DNA from: Luidia sarsii
Taxonomy: Eukaryota > Echinodermata > Asteroidea > Paxillosida > Luidiidae
Length of the DNA stretch: 64,000 nucleotides
Assembly (NCBI GenBank): GCA_949987565.1
Contig: OX465109.1
Span: 19,135,821-19,199,820, forward strand
Reading direction: 5' to 3'
Position 1 is the stretch's first letter. The number at the start of each line of letters is the position of its first letter. Of the stretch, positions 48,101 to 55,347 are shown in pieces. The notes beneath the pieces were generated by a model. The model was given only the letters and a program-made list of their open reading frames with translations. It searched no databases and had not been told where the DNA came from. Both the position numbers and the translations under genes were made by a program.

Positions 48101-51100
48101 ATTACCCAGAACGACTGCGTACGCACTTGTACACAGTGTACGGACACAGACTTTTGTGTGTGGAATATGGCAGCGGTGCGGTCTGCGTGTCGTATTATAC
48201 AGCTCGGATCCGGCGTGGTAGTGCCGTTGTGCCGTGGTGTGCGTGCGTCTGGCCCGGATCTCTGCCCGGTGCCGTACCAGAGAGACCGCTTTGAACAACG
48301 CTAATGCCGCACCAAAACAAATCAAACATACTTGAATGCAACTAAACTTACAGAACAGAATCAGGGCGAGTTGTGTCTCCATGTTGGATAGTCCGACGAC
48401 CACAGGGCCGAACCACCGCGCCCTGCATCTTATATTATCCGAGGGCTTTAATTCATACAATGGTACAGTGTGCTCGGGCGTGGACCGAATAGCTTACGTA
48501 ACTCATGCGGTTACGCTCGGCCGCGGGCTACGTCGTTTACATAACACGGGCCAATCTGCCTCCAACAACGCTATGCGTTGCATTTCTAGTCCCTGGTTAT
48601 GAAAACAAAACAGATACAGTGCAACATGGATAGTCCATCGTCTGAGAAGAGACAAACGGACAAGCCAAACATCGAGTGAACTACGTTATAAAGTTGGGTC
48701 TCTGCGATAACGTCCGAATGAGACAATTCAATGACATTAGACACACAACAATCCATGGCAACCATTGCGTTTTTAGCGCGTCATAAGCAAGAAAAGGCTT
48801 AAGCCCGCACTGGACTTTTTTGAGGGGAAACTAACCGACCAAATGGGTAACTTGACCATGTTTAAGTCCAATGAGGACAGCCCAGGAAGTTTTCCTCCCA
48901 GGTAACTTACCCGGCTCGAACGGGTATAAAACCTGCTCGGTAAAATTGACCGGGTCAGTTTAACCGAGTCGAAAAGTCCGGTGCAGACGTCAAGTGGTGT
49001 GGAAATGTGTGCACCATTGTCCCGTGTAACTGTAACCCAACTAAAACGGCGAGAATGGGAGAAAGGGAGAATCTGTCTATATAGAAATGTGCTCAGTCTA
49101 TAGAAATCTCTGCCTTTGAGAGAGGTCCTGCTAGGATCGAAACGTCAGGCCCACTAAATTGTATGATTTGCATTTTGGTAATTTTAGTCAGTAAGCAGTT
49201 TGCAACATTTTTTTTATATCTCTTTAGAAATGTGCACAAAGTCTTGGTTTTCAGAGCCCAAACGCACCCTTACCCACTACATGATGACGCAGTCCGTTGC
49301 CAGGGACACGATTCCCTTAAGGTGACCTCTGACCCTGCAGTGAGTGAATGGCGTGCAATTGCTCGAACCTTTCCCGCCATTTTTCCAGGTCTTCCTGCCG
49401 ACGGATCCCGAGTACACCTGGCTGCTTGCCAAGATGTGGTTCAACAACGCTGACGCGTCCTATCACCAGGCCGCCACTCACCTGGGCTACACCCATCTCA
49501 TCATGGAGTCCGTTGCCGTGGCAACGCATCGGGCGCTGTCCCCGTCCCACCCCCTGTTCCGTCTCCTCGCTCCACACTTCCTCTACCTCATCGCCATCAA
49601 CAGGTAGGGGGATTGTGGGAACGAAGCCTCTCATTGTGAAAGGGTCACATGAAGGTATCACGACCCTCGACGATGTGGCTCGGGCGAGGCCTTCGACTTA
49701 ATTTTCTCACACTAATTTAGAATGTCACAGGTATGAAAGAACAAGCTTTCCTTGTACCTTGTAGTGACTAGGAAATCAAACTCGAAGTTCATGGAAAACT
49801 ACAACCTGTATTTTTTAGGTTGTGCGTCACGGGGACCAGGTCTAAGGCCAGGATTTCGTTAAAGGTAACTCGCGTTTCTGATAACAACACGGCATCAACG
49901 ACTCTTATGGGGTTGTTTTCTTCTCTCTGTCCAAGCCGTGCGTTAGCCAAGCTGGTCTGCGAGGACGGCTGGGTGGACCATTGCATGGCTATGGGTCGCA
50001 TCGGCTTGTTCGCCATCGTAGGGCGAGGTGCCCCCGACTGGCGCCTCAACGTTGAGGGCAGCCTTCCGGCAGACCTCAGGAGCCGTGGGGTGGTCGACGA
50101 GGGCGCCCTGCCCAAATACTACTACCGTGACGATGCCCTCTTGCTCTACGAGGCCATCTGGAAATACGTTGCCCAAGTTGTGGAGGGGCACTATGGTAAG
50201 GCACTTTGGTAAATTATTCATCATCTTTTGTTTACCCATGCTTTCGATTTAACTCTCCACGTCAACTTTGGGTAACAACCGGGTCAACCAGAGGTCATCT
50301 TAGGTCAACCCCGACTCTGTCTTGAGTCGTTTGTATCCAGGTAACGCTCTCCATGAGCGGTATATATTCTGAAAGATGACAAACTTTGTACTTTGTACAA
50401 AAGATATCCACAACCCAATTTGTTGGTAATCAAATCAAATCGGATATTTTCGTCCGACAACAACATAACCCGTGGTCAACCCGCTTCACTTTGAACCCTC
50501 AAACTAAACCACGGGGCCCGGTGCCTTCATAGTTTCTCGGAATCTAATCAAAAAATATTTAGCTTTGCAAAAGCCGCCACACTCTACTGCAAAGAAATGT
50601 TGTGCCGATTCCAAAGCATGTGTGTCAATAGCATGGCACCATCGCACAACAGGCCTATGGTGCAAGGGAACCTCGCTACTATTTGGTGTGTCCGCTGCCA
50701 GTTTCACTAGAGTCAGTCTTTGGTGCGATTTGTTCAGTACGGATTTCCCGCCTATTTCCAACGCCTTTCTGAATGCAGACACAGCGGACAAAATGAGCGA
50801 CGACCACGAGCTGCAGGAATTCGCCGAGATTCTTGTCAAGAGCCACGGGGAAGGAGGTTGTGGCATTGCGGTGAGTCTTACCCTATCGGGCAGGTTAGCA
50901 GGGCACGAGGTTAACGGTTAAACGCTTGAAACTCATCGAACGCAGACAGGAACTTCAGATTTTCATCGCAGTTTGCTTAAAAGGTTATCAATTGTAGAGT
51001 CACCAACATGACGTTACAATAGACATTTTAACAGGCATGACTGTAATACAACAATACAAGGAGATTGACCTTCTCTGGTTTGATTTACATTCGAACAGGG

Positions 51101-52858
51101 AGTTCATGGCGATGGGAAATTTCTCAACAGCGAGGATTTGATAGGCGCCCTGACTGCCATCATCTACACGTGCAGTGTTGCTCACGCGGCGGCCAATTTT
51201 GCGCAGTATGACGAGTATGCTTTCCCGCCAAATTACCCGTCTATCATGCGTAACGCGGAGCCACCACGTGACAAGGTAGGTGCCATTTTAATGACGTCAG
51301 TTTGTGATGAAAAACCCCCAACAAATTCACCAACTACCGACGCTAATCTCTTGAAAGATGGAAGGTCGTGTCTCGTAGTGACGTGACTGCGTCTTGAATC
51401 AAGACTACGGGCACGACAGCGTTGATACCGCCTGCTATAGACAATACCAGGAATCACCATGCATGTAGACAACAGCCAGTATCAAATGCATTGGAGATTC
51501 AGTGGCTAAAAGAAAGCACTTAATCAGATTCATCAATGGCTTCATTACTGCAATCTTTAGAATGAAGAACAAGAAAACTCCACATGGCTTTTATAAACTG
51601 CTATATAATGACATGTTGGCTCGTCAATAAAAGACGAGCCATCGGGTTAAGCACTAAGCATATAGGCCCTAATGCTAACCAGACACGGTGTTGGGCAAAC
51701 CCCCCAAAGGACTAAGAAAACGAAAGGGTGCCCTCTTAAATATCGACGATGTTCAAACCCTCTTTGATGATTCTCCTCCTTCCCAGAGCCCAAGGAACGA
51801 GCAGGACGTCTTGAACTGTCTCCCGAATAAGGAGATGACGCTGAGCATCATGCTCGTCACTAAGATACTCAGTGAGCGAGGCACCAAATCCCTTGGCGAG
51901 TTTGAGATCGAGTATCAGTTCGATCCGATCGGCTCCAAAGCCGTGCAAGCGTAAGTCTCCCCCAAAAGTAACTGCAGTAATCCTGTTCGATTTCTCTCTC
52001 ATTTAGTAGTAGTCGGTGGGCAACATTTCCTATACACACGATGTGATTAGAATGTTAATTATGTAGAGGACCTGACGTTCCGATCATGGAAGATCTTTCT
52101 CAACGGCAAGGGTGGAAAGCCAAAAAATAAATAAAGAGTAATGTATAAACATGATGCCGAATGCTTACTGACATTAAAGGCCCAATACAACATTGGTAAT
52201 GGTCAAAAGATTGCCTCAGTTTGTGTGTTAAACCATTAAACATCCCAAAAAAGCAATCCTACGAAGGTTTTAGCTCAAATGATCTGAGAAAGTAGATAAA
52301 GGTAAAAAAAAACGTCACGGTTTTCGCACCATTATGTAGTGTATGAAATAGTTTATGACTTGCGAGTAAACTATTTGTCGATGTTTGAGTGAAGATTTCT
52401 AGGGAAGTACAGCATCACAGACTGTAAGATTACAACATGAGGATTCTATCATGACCATCTATATGAACTGTATAAAATAAGGAAATCTGTGGACATCAAT
52501 ATTTTTCGATCTTCCCAATGTTGTATTGGGCCTTTAAAATACCAAGTTGTAAATCTCAAAATAGTTAGAGGGCATGACGTTTCGATACTAGCAGGACCTT
52601 TCTCAAAGGCAGAGTGTGACTATGTGTTAAAACGAATCATCCTACAACCGGGTAAAGTACAGAGCACACAGGGCTCACTACACGGTATGTATAAGGGGAA
52701 ACCCTCATCCATCTGGGACACTCTCTTAACATTCTCTTTGCAGATTCAGGAACGACCTCCGTCGCATCGGTGACATCATCGACAAGCGTAATAGTCAGCG
52801 GGCCGTGCCTTACCTGTACCTGCATCCTAAGGAGGTTCCCAATGCCATCAGCATCTAG
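38862..52858 (+). CDS. Lipoxygenase A (PLAT + lipoxygenase domains), 13 exons
   Basis: A non-haem iron dioxygenase that inserts O2 into polyunsaturated fatty acids such as arachidonate. Coding exons: 38862-39158, 43059-43256, 43975-44019, 44648-44773, 45519-45616, 46516-46648, 47301-47396, 49389-49603, 49936-50195, 50779-50870, 51099-51275, 51787-51950, 52744-52858. All have GT-AG borders and agreeing phases, and they sum to 2016 nt (671 residues), the usual animal size. PLAT domain: about 13-125, with GAGTDANV near 26-33 at the expected calcium loop. Catalytic domain: from about 130. Iron ligands: His357 and His362 ([13 protein letters not shown]), His549 and Asn553 (AHAAANF), terminal Ile671 (VPNAISI). 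The stereocontrol position in LIAIN is Ala400, predicting S-chirality by the usual Ala/Gly rule. It resembles ALOX5-type and coral AOS-lipoxygenase catalytic domains, but no allene oxide synthase domain is fused upstream. Positional specificity cannot be read from sequence. Confidence 0.95.
39562..39927 (+). pseudogene. Broken THAP-domain (C2CH zinc finger) coding sequence
   Basis: Frame 1 reads [20 protein letters not shown] to [11 protein letters not shown], then needs a shift near 39710 to read [18 protein letters not shown], and another near 39770 to read [15 protein letters not shown] and onward to a TAA at 39925-39927. The THAP signature is visible in order: C-x4-C (CQAFGC), the KWAAA tryptophan, C-x2-H (CSDH) and AVPSVF. 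Two frameshifts and no initiating ATG make it a pseudogene or fossil exon of the enclosing transposon. The rest of the transposase is not recognisable. Confidence 0.7.
40603..40746. repeat. GTACA-rich palindromic tract
   Basis: Dense GTGTACAC, GTACATTACATGTAGTAC and ACGTGTACATTGTACACGTG strings, self-complementary on many scales; lies inside the Kolobok-like element. Confidence 0.6.
41444..41850 (-). mobile_element. Penelope-like element 3' fragment (L-type tail)
   Basis: Reverse-strand copy of the sequence at 13751-14170. Here the coding end keeps its tryptophan: [20 protein letters not shown] then [11 protein letters not shown] and a stop near 41717. The hammerhead-like motif is at 41495-41457. 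In intron 1 of lipoxygenase A, just outside the Kolobok-like element. Confidence 0.6.
41851..43058. other. Lipoxygenase A intron 1, distal part
   Basis: A long minus-strand open frame (42820-42101) has no recognisable protein text. Nothing else seen. Confidence 0.4.
43059..43256 (+). CDS. Lipoxygenase A exon 2 (PLAT C-terminal part)
   Basis: Sixty-six codons between TTCTAG| and CAG|GTAGAA. Contains [17 protein letters not shown], typical of the last PLAT strands, then a charged helix ([17 protein letters not shown]) leading into the catalytic domain. Confidence 0.93.
43975..44019 (+). CDS. Lipoxygenase A exon 3 (15-codon micro-exon)
   Basis: Encodes [15 protein letters not shown] between CAACAG| and AAG|GTATTG. 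Recognised by its counterpart in lipoxygenase B (57053-57097), which has the same length and phase. Confidence 0.9.
44648..44773 (+). CDS. Lipoxygenase A exon 4
   Basis: Forty-two codons, [15 protein letters not shown] to LPKPH, between TTGCAG| and CAC|GTGAGT. Helical segment at the beginning of the catalytic domain. Confidence 0.92.
44993..45112 (+). mobile_element. V-type-related repeat with hammerhead-like end
   Basis: CTGAAGACGAACAGGGCACA then CTGTTTGGAACGTTGAGTG gives a 7-bp stem II and GAACGTT, followed by CCTTTTCAGAACCACACTC and GTGTCACCGCAAACCTTCTC. In lipoxygenase A intron 4. Confidence 0.45.
45301..45340 (-). repeat. L-type motif copy
   Basis: AGCCTGACGTTTCGATCCCA then GCAGGACAAGTCTGAAAGGC, in intron 4 of lipoxygenase A. 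Confidence 0.45.
45519..45616 (+). CDS. Lipoxygenase A exon 5
   Basis: Thirty-two codons plus two bases. Contains [17 protein letters not shown], the conserved family motif FGxQxLxGxNPxxIxRC. Donor GG|GTAAAG. Confidence 0.93.
45700..45893 (+). pseudogene. Penelope-like GIY-YIG-region C-terminus fragment
   Basis: Reads [20 protein letters not shown] then [14 protein letters not shown] and [10 protein letters not shown] before TGA. The pattern PVAEHFxxPGHS with a final LNP is typical of the endonuclease end of Penelope-like elements. It begins about 85 bp after exon 5 of lipoxygenase A, in the intron. No upstream reverse transcriptase is visible, so it is a relic. Confidence 0.5.
46516..46648 (+). 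CDS. Lipoxygenase A exon 6
   Basis: One base plus 44 codons, [19 protein letters not shown] then [12 protein letters not shown], between TTTCAG| and AAG|GTAATT. Matches the conserved lipoxygenase segment before the APIxLF motif. Confidence 0.93.
46829..47008 (+). repeat. Dispersed 180-bp repeat with hairpin, copy 1
   Basis: Starts CATGGAAACCACAACTAACC and ends GGAGGTGCAAAGCGTTAG. Contains an 11-bp hairpin, ACATTCCACAG / CTGTGGAATGT. In intron 6 of lipoxygenase A; the second copy is at 62201. Confidence 0.7.
47301..47396 (+). CDS. Lipoxygenase A exon 7
   Basis: Thirty-two codons, [20 protein letters not shown] then [12 protein letters not shown], matching the family motif APIxLF followed by LxPxAIQL. 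Acceptor TTACTAG|, donor CCG|GTGGGT. Confidence 0.93.
47467..47650 (+). mobile_element. MITE family 2, copy 2
   Basis: A 184-bp copy, nearly identical to 18221-18403, in intron 7 of lipoxygenase A. Flanks (AGTTAAATA and AATTACATA) match at 7 of 9 positions, a decayed target duplication at best. Confidence 0.6.
47893..48280 (+). repeat. Local tandem duplication, unit 223 bp
   Basis: CAGCTCGGATCCGGCGTGGT and GTGCGTGCGTCTGGCCCGGA each occur twice, 223 bp apart. In intron 7 of lipoxygenase A; GC-rich, no splice-bounded coding exon seen. Confidence 0.6.
48806..48993. mobile_element. Second copy of the GTCCGCACTGGACTT repeat
   Basis: CCGCACTGGACTTTTTTGAG to GAAAAGTCCGGTGCAGACG, sharing AGTTTTCCTCCCAGGTAACT with the 24-kb copy. 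In intron 7 of lipoxygenase A. Confidence 0.5.
49112..49150 (+). repeat. L-type motif copy
   Basis: GCCTTTGAGAGAGGTCCTGC then TAGGATCGAAACGTCAGGC; stem sequences intact. In intron 7 of lipoxygenase A. Confidence 0.5.
49389..49603 (+). CDS. Lipoxygenase A exon 8 (iron ligands His357 and His362)
   Basis: Seventy-one codons plus two bases. [20 protein letters not shown] leads to the HxxxxH iron-binding pair; LIAIN near the end holds Ala400, the stereocontrol position. Its first 114 bases, with 32 intron bases before them, are identical to lipoxygenase B. Donor AG|GTAGGG. Confidence 0.95.
49936..50195 (+). CDS. Lipoxygenase A exon 9
   Basis: Begins with the base that completes Ser403, then [16 protein letters not shown] and [20 protein letters not shown], typical of the lipoxygenase central helices. 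Ends TATG|GTAAGG. Confidence 0.93.
50779..50870 (+). CDS. Lipoxygenase A exon 10
   Basis: Thirty codons after the split Asp: [20 protein letters not shown]. Acceptor ATGCAG|, donor GCG|GTGAGT. Confidence 0.92.
51099..51275 (+). CDS. Lipoxygenase A exon 11 (iron ligands His549 and Asn553)
   Basis: Fifty-nine codons. [20 protein letters not shown] supplies the third histidine and the asparagine of the iron site, followed by PPNYPSIM. Acceptor AACAG|, donor AAG|GTAGGT. Confidence 0.95.
51787..51950 (+). CDS. Lipoxygenase A exon 12
   Basis: Fifty-four codons plus two bases, [20 protein letters not shown] to [16 protein letters not shown]. Acceptor CCCAG|, donor GC|GTAAGT. Confidence 0.92.
52071..52107 (-). 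repeat. L-type motif copy, degenerate
   Basis: CCTGACGTTCCGATCATGGA then AGATCTTTCTCAACGGC. Confidence 0.4.
52178..52533 (+). mobile_element. MITE family 1, intact copy with TTAA duplications
   Basis: A 356-bp non-coding element with termini AGGCCCAATACAACATTGG at the left and its complement at the right. TTAA flanks both ends (52174-52177 and 52534-52537). The AG...CT ends with TTAA duplications resemble the Kolobok-like element in lipoxygenase A, suggesting mobilisation by the same kind of transposase. Lies in intron 12 of lipoxygenase A. Confidence 0.65.
52571..52610 (-). repeat. L-type motif copy
   Basis: GGCATGACGTTTCGATACTA then GCAGGACCTTTCTCAAAGGC, just outside MITE family 1 in intron 12 of lipoxygenase A. 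Confidence 0.45.
52744..52858 (+). CDS. Lipoxygenase A exon 13 (C-terminal Ile ligand)
   Basis: Completes Ala635, then [16 protein letters not shown] and [15 protein letters not shown] followed by TAG. The free C-terminal isoleucine is the fifth iron ligand throughout the family. Confidence 0.95.
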
Positions 52859-54430
52859 ACGTCTGGGCACCTGACCCAATCACGCGTCTCTTGTGACATG
52901 GAGTGCACTTCTTACTGAAATAAGCAAACAACAAAACAATGAATAGGACAGAGTCTAAATAAGGGAAATTAGTTTGAAAATATCAAAAGCTAGATAATTT
53001 TAAAATTTATGATATTTTCTTTATAACAATCAAATGTTCGTTATTTTGTTTTGCATTTGAGTAGGGTTCTGCTAGTGTCGAAACAACTCACGTTAAAACA
53101 TCTTTTTTTCCGATTTTGGTCATTTATCACCAAGGTAACAAGGCTCAAGTTCCACCGAAGAAATGCCCGTAAAAATAGCAGACTGGTGATTAAGGTTAAT
53201 GAATATTTAATGGCGCCAATGAATATCCATGACATAATGTAAGTGGGTTGGCTTGACCAATCTAGGAGTGCTATTATAAGAATTTAAAAAAATCCTGTAA
53301 TCACAAATATATACACATTGTCTCTCTTTTTCAATCAAATAAGTATCGAATTTGTAACAGCACACGTTGTAATCAGTTATGGCTAGCAGTCTGTCATTTA
53401 ACATCATTTTTTTTTCAAAGCGAAATAAACATAATTATGACTTGTGTTCCTAGAAAAAAGGTAAAACAGTGATTGTTTGGTCATAATTATTATGTCCGTA
53501 AACAATTCAAGAAATAGTTTTTCCTCATTTCTAAGCTTTGTCTTATTATGAGTATCACTTTAAGATTAGTCTCGTGCTAGATTTATGATGGGGATTCCTT
53601 TAATAGCGTTTCGGAATAATGTTTCCCTATTTTTAGAAATCGCTAGGTGGACGCATTTGTATCATTTATTACATTAGGAAATTGTGGAATGTTAAATGTA
53701 AAATTTTATTTCTGTGGATTTAAAACAATCAGATTTCAACTCGTTCGGGTTCAAAGAAACTTAACCTGTTTTCGTTTTTGGTTTTCATTATGCAGTGGTA
53801 ATGTTTATGTCAGCGTTATATTTATAGGCACATTTTAATCATTCTAAACAAAATATTCTGGTATTTTGGTAATAAAGTAGGCCTACCCATGTATACTCCG
53901 TATGTTGTTTATTTTGTCTGCCTTTCAACGAGTCTCTCTGTAGTGTAAGTGTGAAGCCTTGCATCCATTGTTTGTTTCTGAGCTGGGATGTCACTGAATT
54001 CTCCAACTACCACCAAATCCTATTTACTCTGCTTGTAAGTCCACTGTACGCTACTCGGTGTGTTTACAATGGCTCTCAATGCGTGCCACTCGTGTATTAC
54101 CTATTGTGTGAAGACCATCAGCCGTGTGGAGTACGTGCGGGACCGTTTCTCGAGTCAGTAATCCCCTGGTGATCGACAGGCCTTGGAACACCCCTTGACC
54201 ACTCAAGCGTGACCAATAAATCCTCCCTTTGCCTGGATACCAGCAAAACATTCGTCCGAACGTAAACACAATGTCGCACTTGTATACCGCATTGCGTGCG
54301 TGCACTATGCGTAGAACTTTCCCATGCATTTCGCGACTTGGCTGCCGGACAACAGTCTGTCAGTTGTGACTGAGCGTGGTGCTGTAAGCGATCAAATCGT
54401 CAAGACAAACGACTACGCAAGCTAAGACAC
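52859..54430. other. Lipoxygenase A 3' flank and intergenic AT-rich DNA
   Basis: Very AT-rich, probably the 3' UTR followed by spacer. A decayed L-type motif lies at 53053-53090 (TTTGAGTAGGGTTCTGC). Confidence 0.45.
53871..53876 (+). promoter_or_regulatory. Candidate polyadenylation signal for lipoxygenase A
   Basis: AATAAA about 1.0 kb after the stop codon, in AT-rich sequence. Other AATAAA-like hexamers exist nearer, around 53425, so which one is used is uncertain. Confidence 0.25.
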
Positions 54431-55030
54431 CTTAAAAGATCATTAGTGAGAGGAAAATACAACAGTTCAGGAACCTCAAGTGTCTACGACGCCTCAAGCT
54501 CAGACACCTTAAAAGATCAGAAGTGAGAGGAAAATACAACAGTTCAGCCTTCAGGAACCTCAAGTGTCTACGACGACGCAAGCTTAGACACCTTAAAAGA
54601 TCAGAAGTGAGAGGAAAATACAGCAGTTCAGCCTTCAGGAACCTCAAGTGTCTACGACGACGCAAGCTTAGACACCTTAAAAGATCAGAAGTGAGAGGAA
54701 AATACAGCAGTTCAGCCTTCAGGAACCTCAAGTGTCTACGACGCCTCAAGCTCAGACACCTTAAAAGATCAGAAGTGAGAGGAAAATACAGCAGTTCAGC
54801 CTTCAGGAACCTCAAGTGTCTACGACGCCTCAAGCTCAGACACCTTAAAAGATCAGAAGTGAGAGGAAAATACAGCAGTTCAGCCTTCAGGAACCTCAAG
54901 TGTCTACGACGACGCAAGCTTAGACACCTTAAAAGATCAGAAGTGAGAGGAAAATACAGCAGTTCAGCCTTCAGGAACCTCAAGTGTCTACGACGACGCA
55001 AGCTTAGACACCTTAAAAGATCAGAAGTGA
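54431..55030. repeat. 84-bp minisatellite upstream of lipoxygenase B
   Basis: Six full 84-bp units start at 54521, 54605, 54689, 54773, 54857 and 54941; a shortened unit precedes them and a fragment starts at 55025. Units alternate between CTACGACGACGCAAGC and CTACGACGCCTCAAGC variants. The array ends 20 bp before the start codon of lipoxygenase B and is open in its frame. Confidence 0.9.
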
Positions 55031-55050
55031 GATCACGGCGCCCTGACAAG

Positions 55051-55347
55051 ATGGGCAACGCCTGCGTGTCGAGCTCCACCTCGTCGGCGGACTACGTGAT
55101 CCGCGTGATGACTGGCGACCTGAAGGAGGCGGGCACGGACGCCAACGTGTTCGTGGCCCTGCTCAACGAGGCCGGCCGCCGGTCCCGGGACATCCCGCTA
55201 GCCTCCCGGTGGAGCAACGACATGGAGCGGGGCAGTGTGGACACCTACCCCGTGCCCAACCTGCCCAACTTCGGCAAGATCCACAGCATCGAGTTGTGGA
55301 GAGACTCGGACGGCATCAAGGACAACTGGTTCTTGGAAAGAATTGAG
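55051..55347 (+). CDS. Lipoxygenase B exon 1 (PLAT N-terminal part)
   Basis: Ninety-nine codons: [20 protein letters not shown], then [20 protein letters not shown] and [18 protein letters not shown]. Donor GAG|GTACGT. GC-rich compared with the minisatellite before it. Confidence 0.93.

Noticed and set aside
54432..55079. 215-codon minus-strand frame of leucine-arginine repeats
   Set aside because: Shadow of the 84-bp minisatellite, whose period is a multiple of three.
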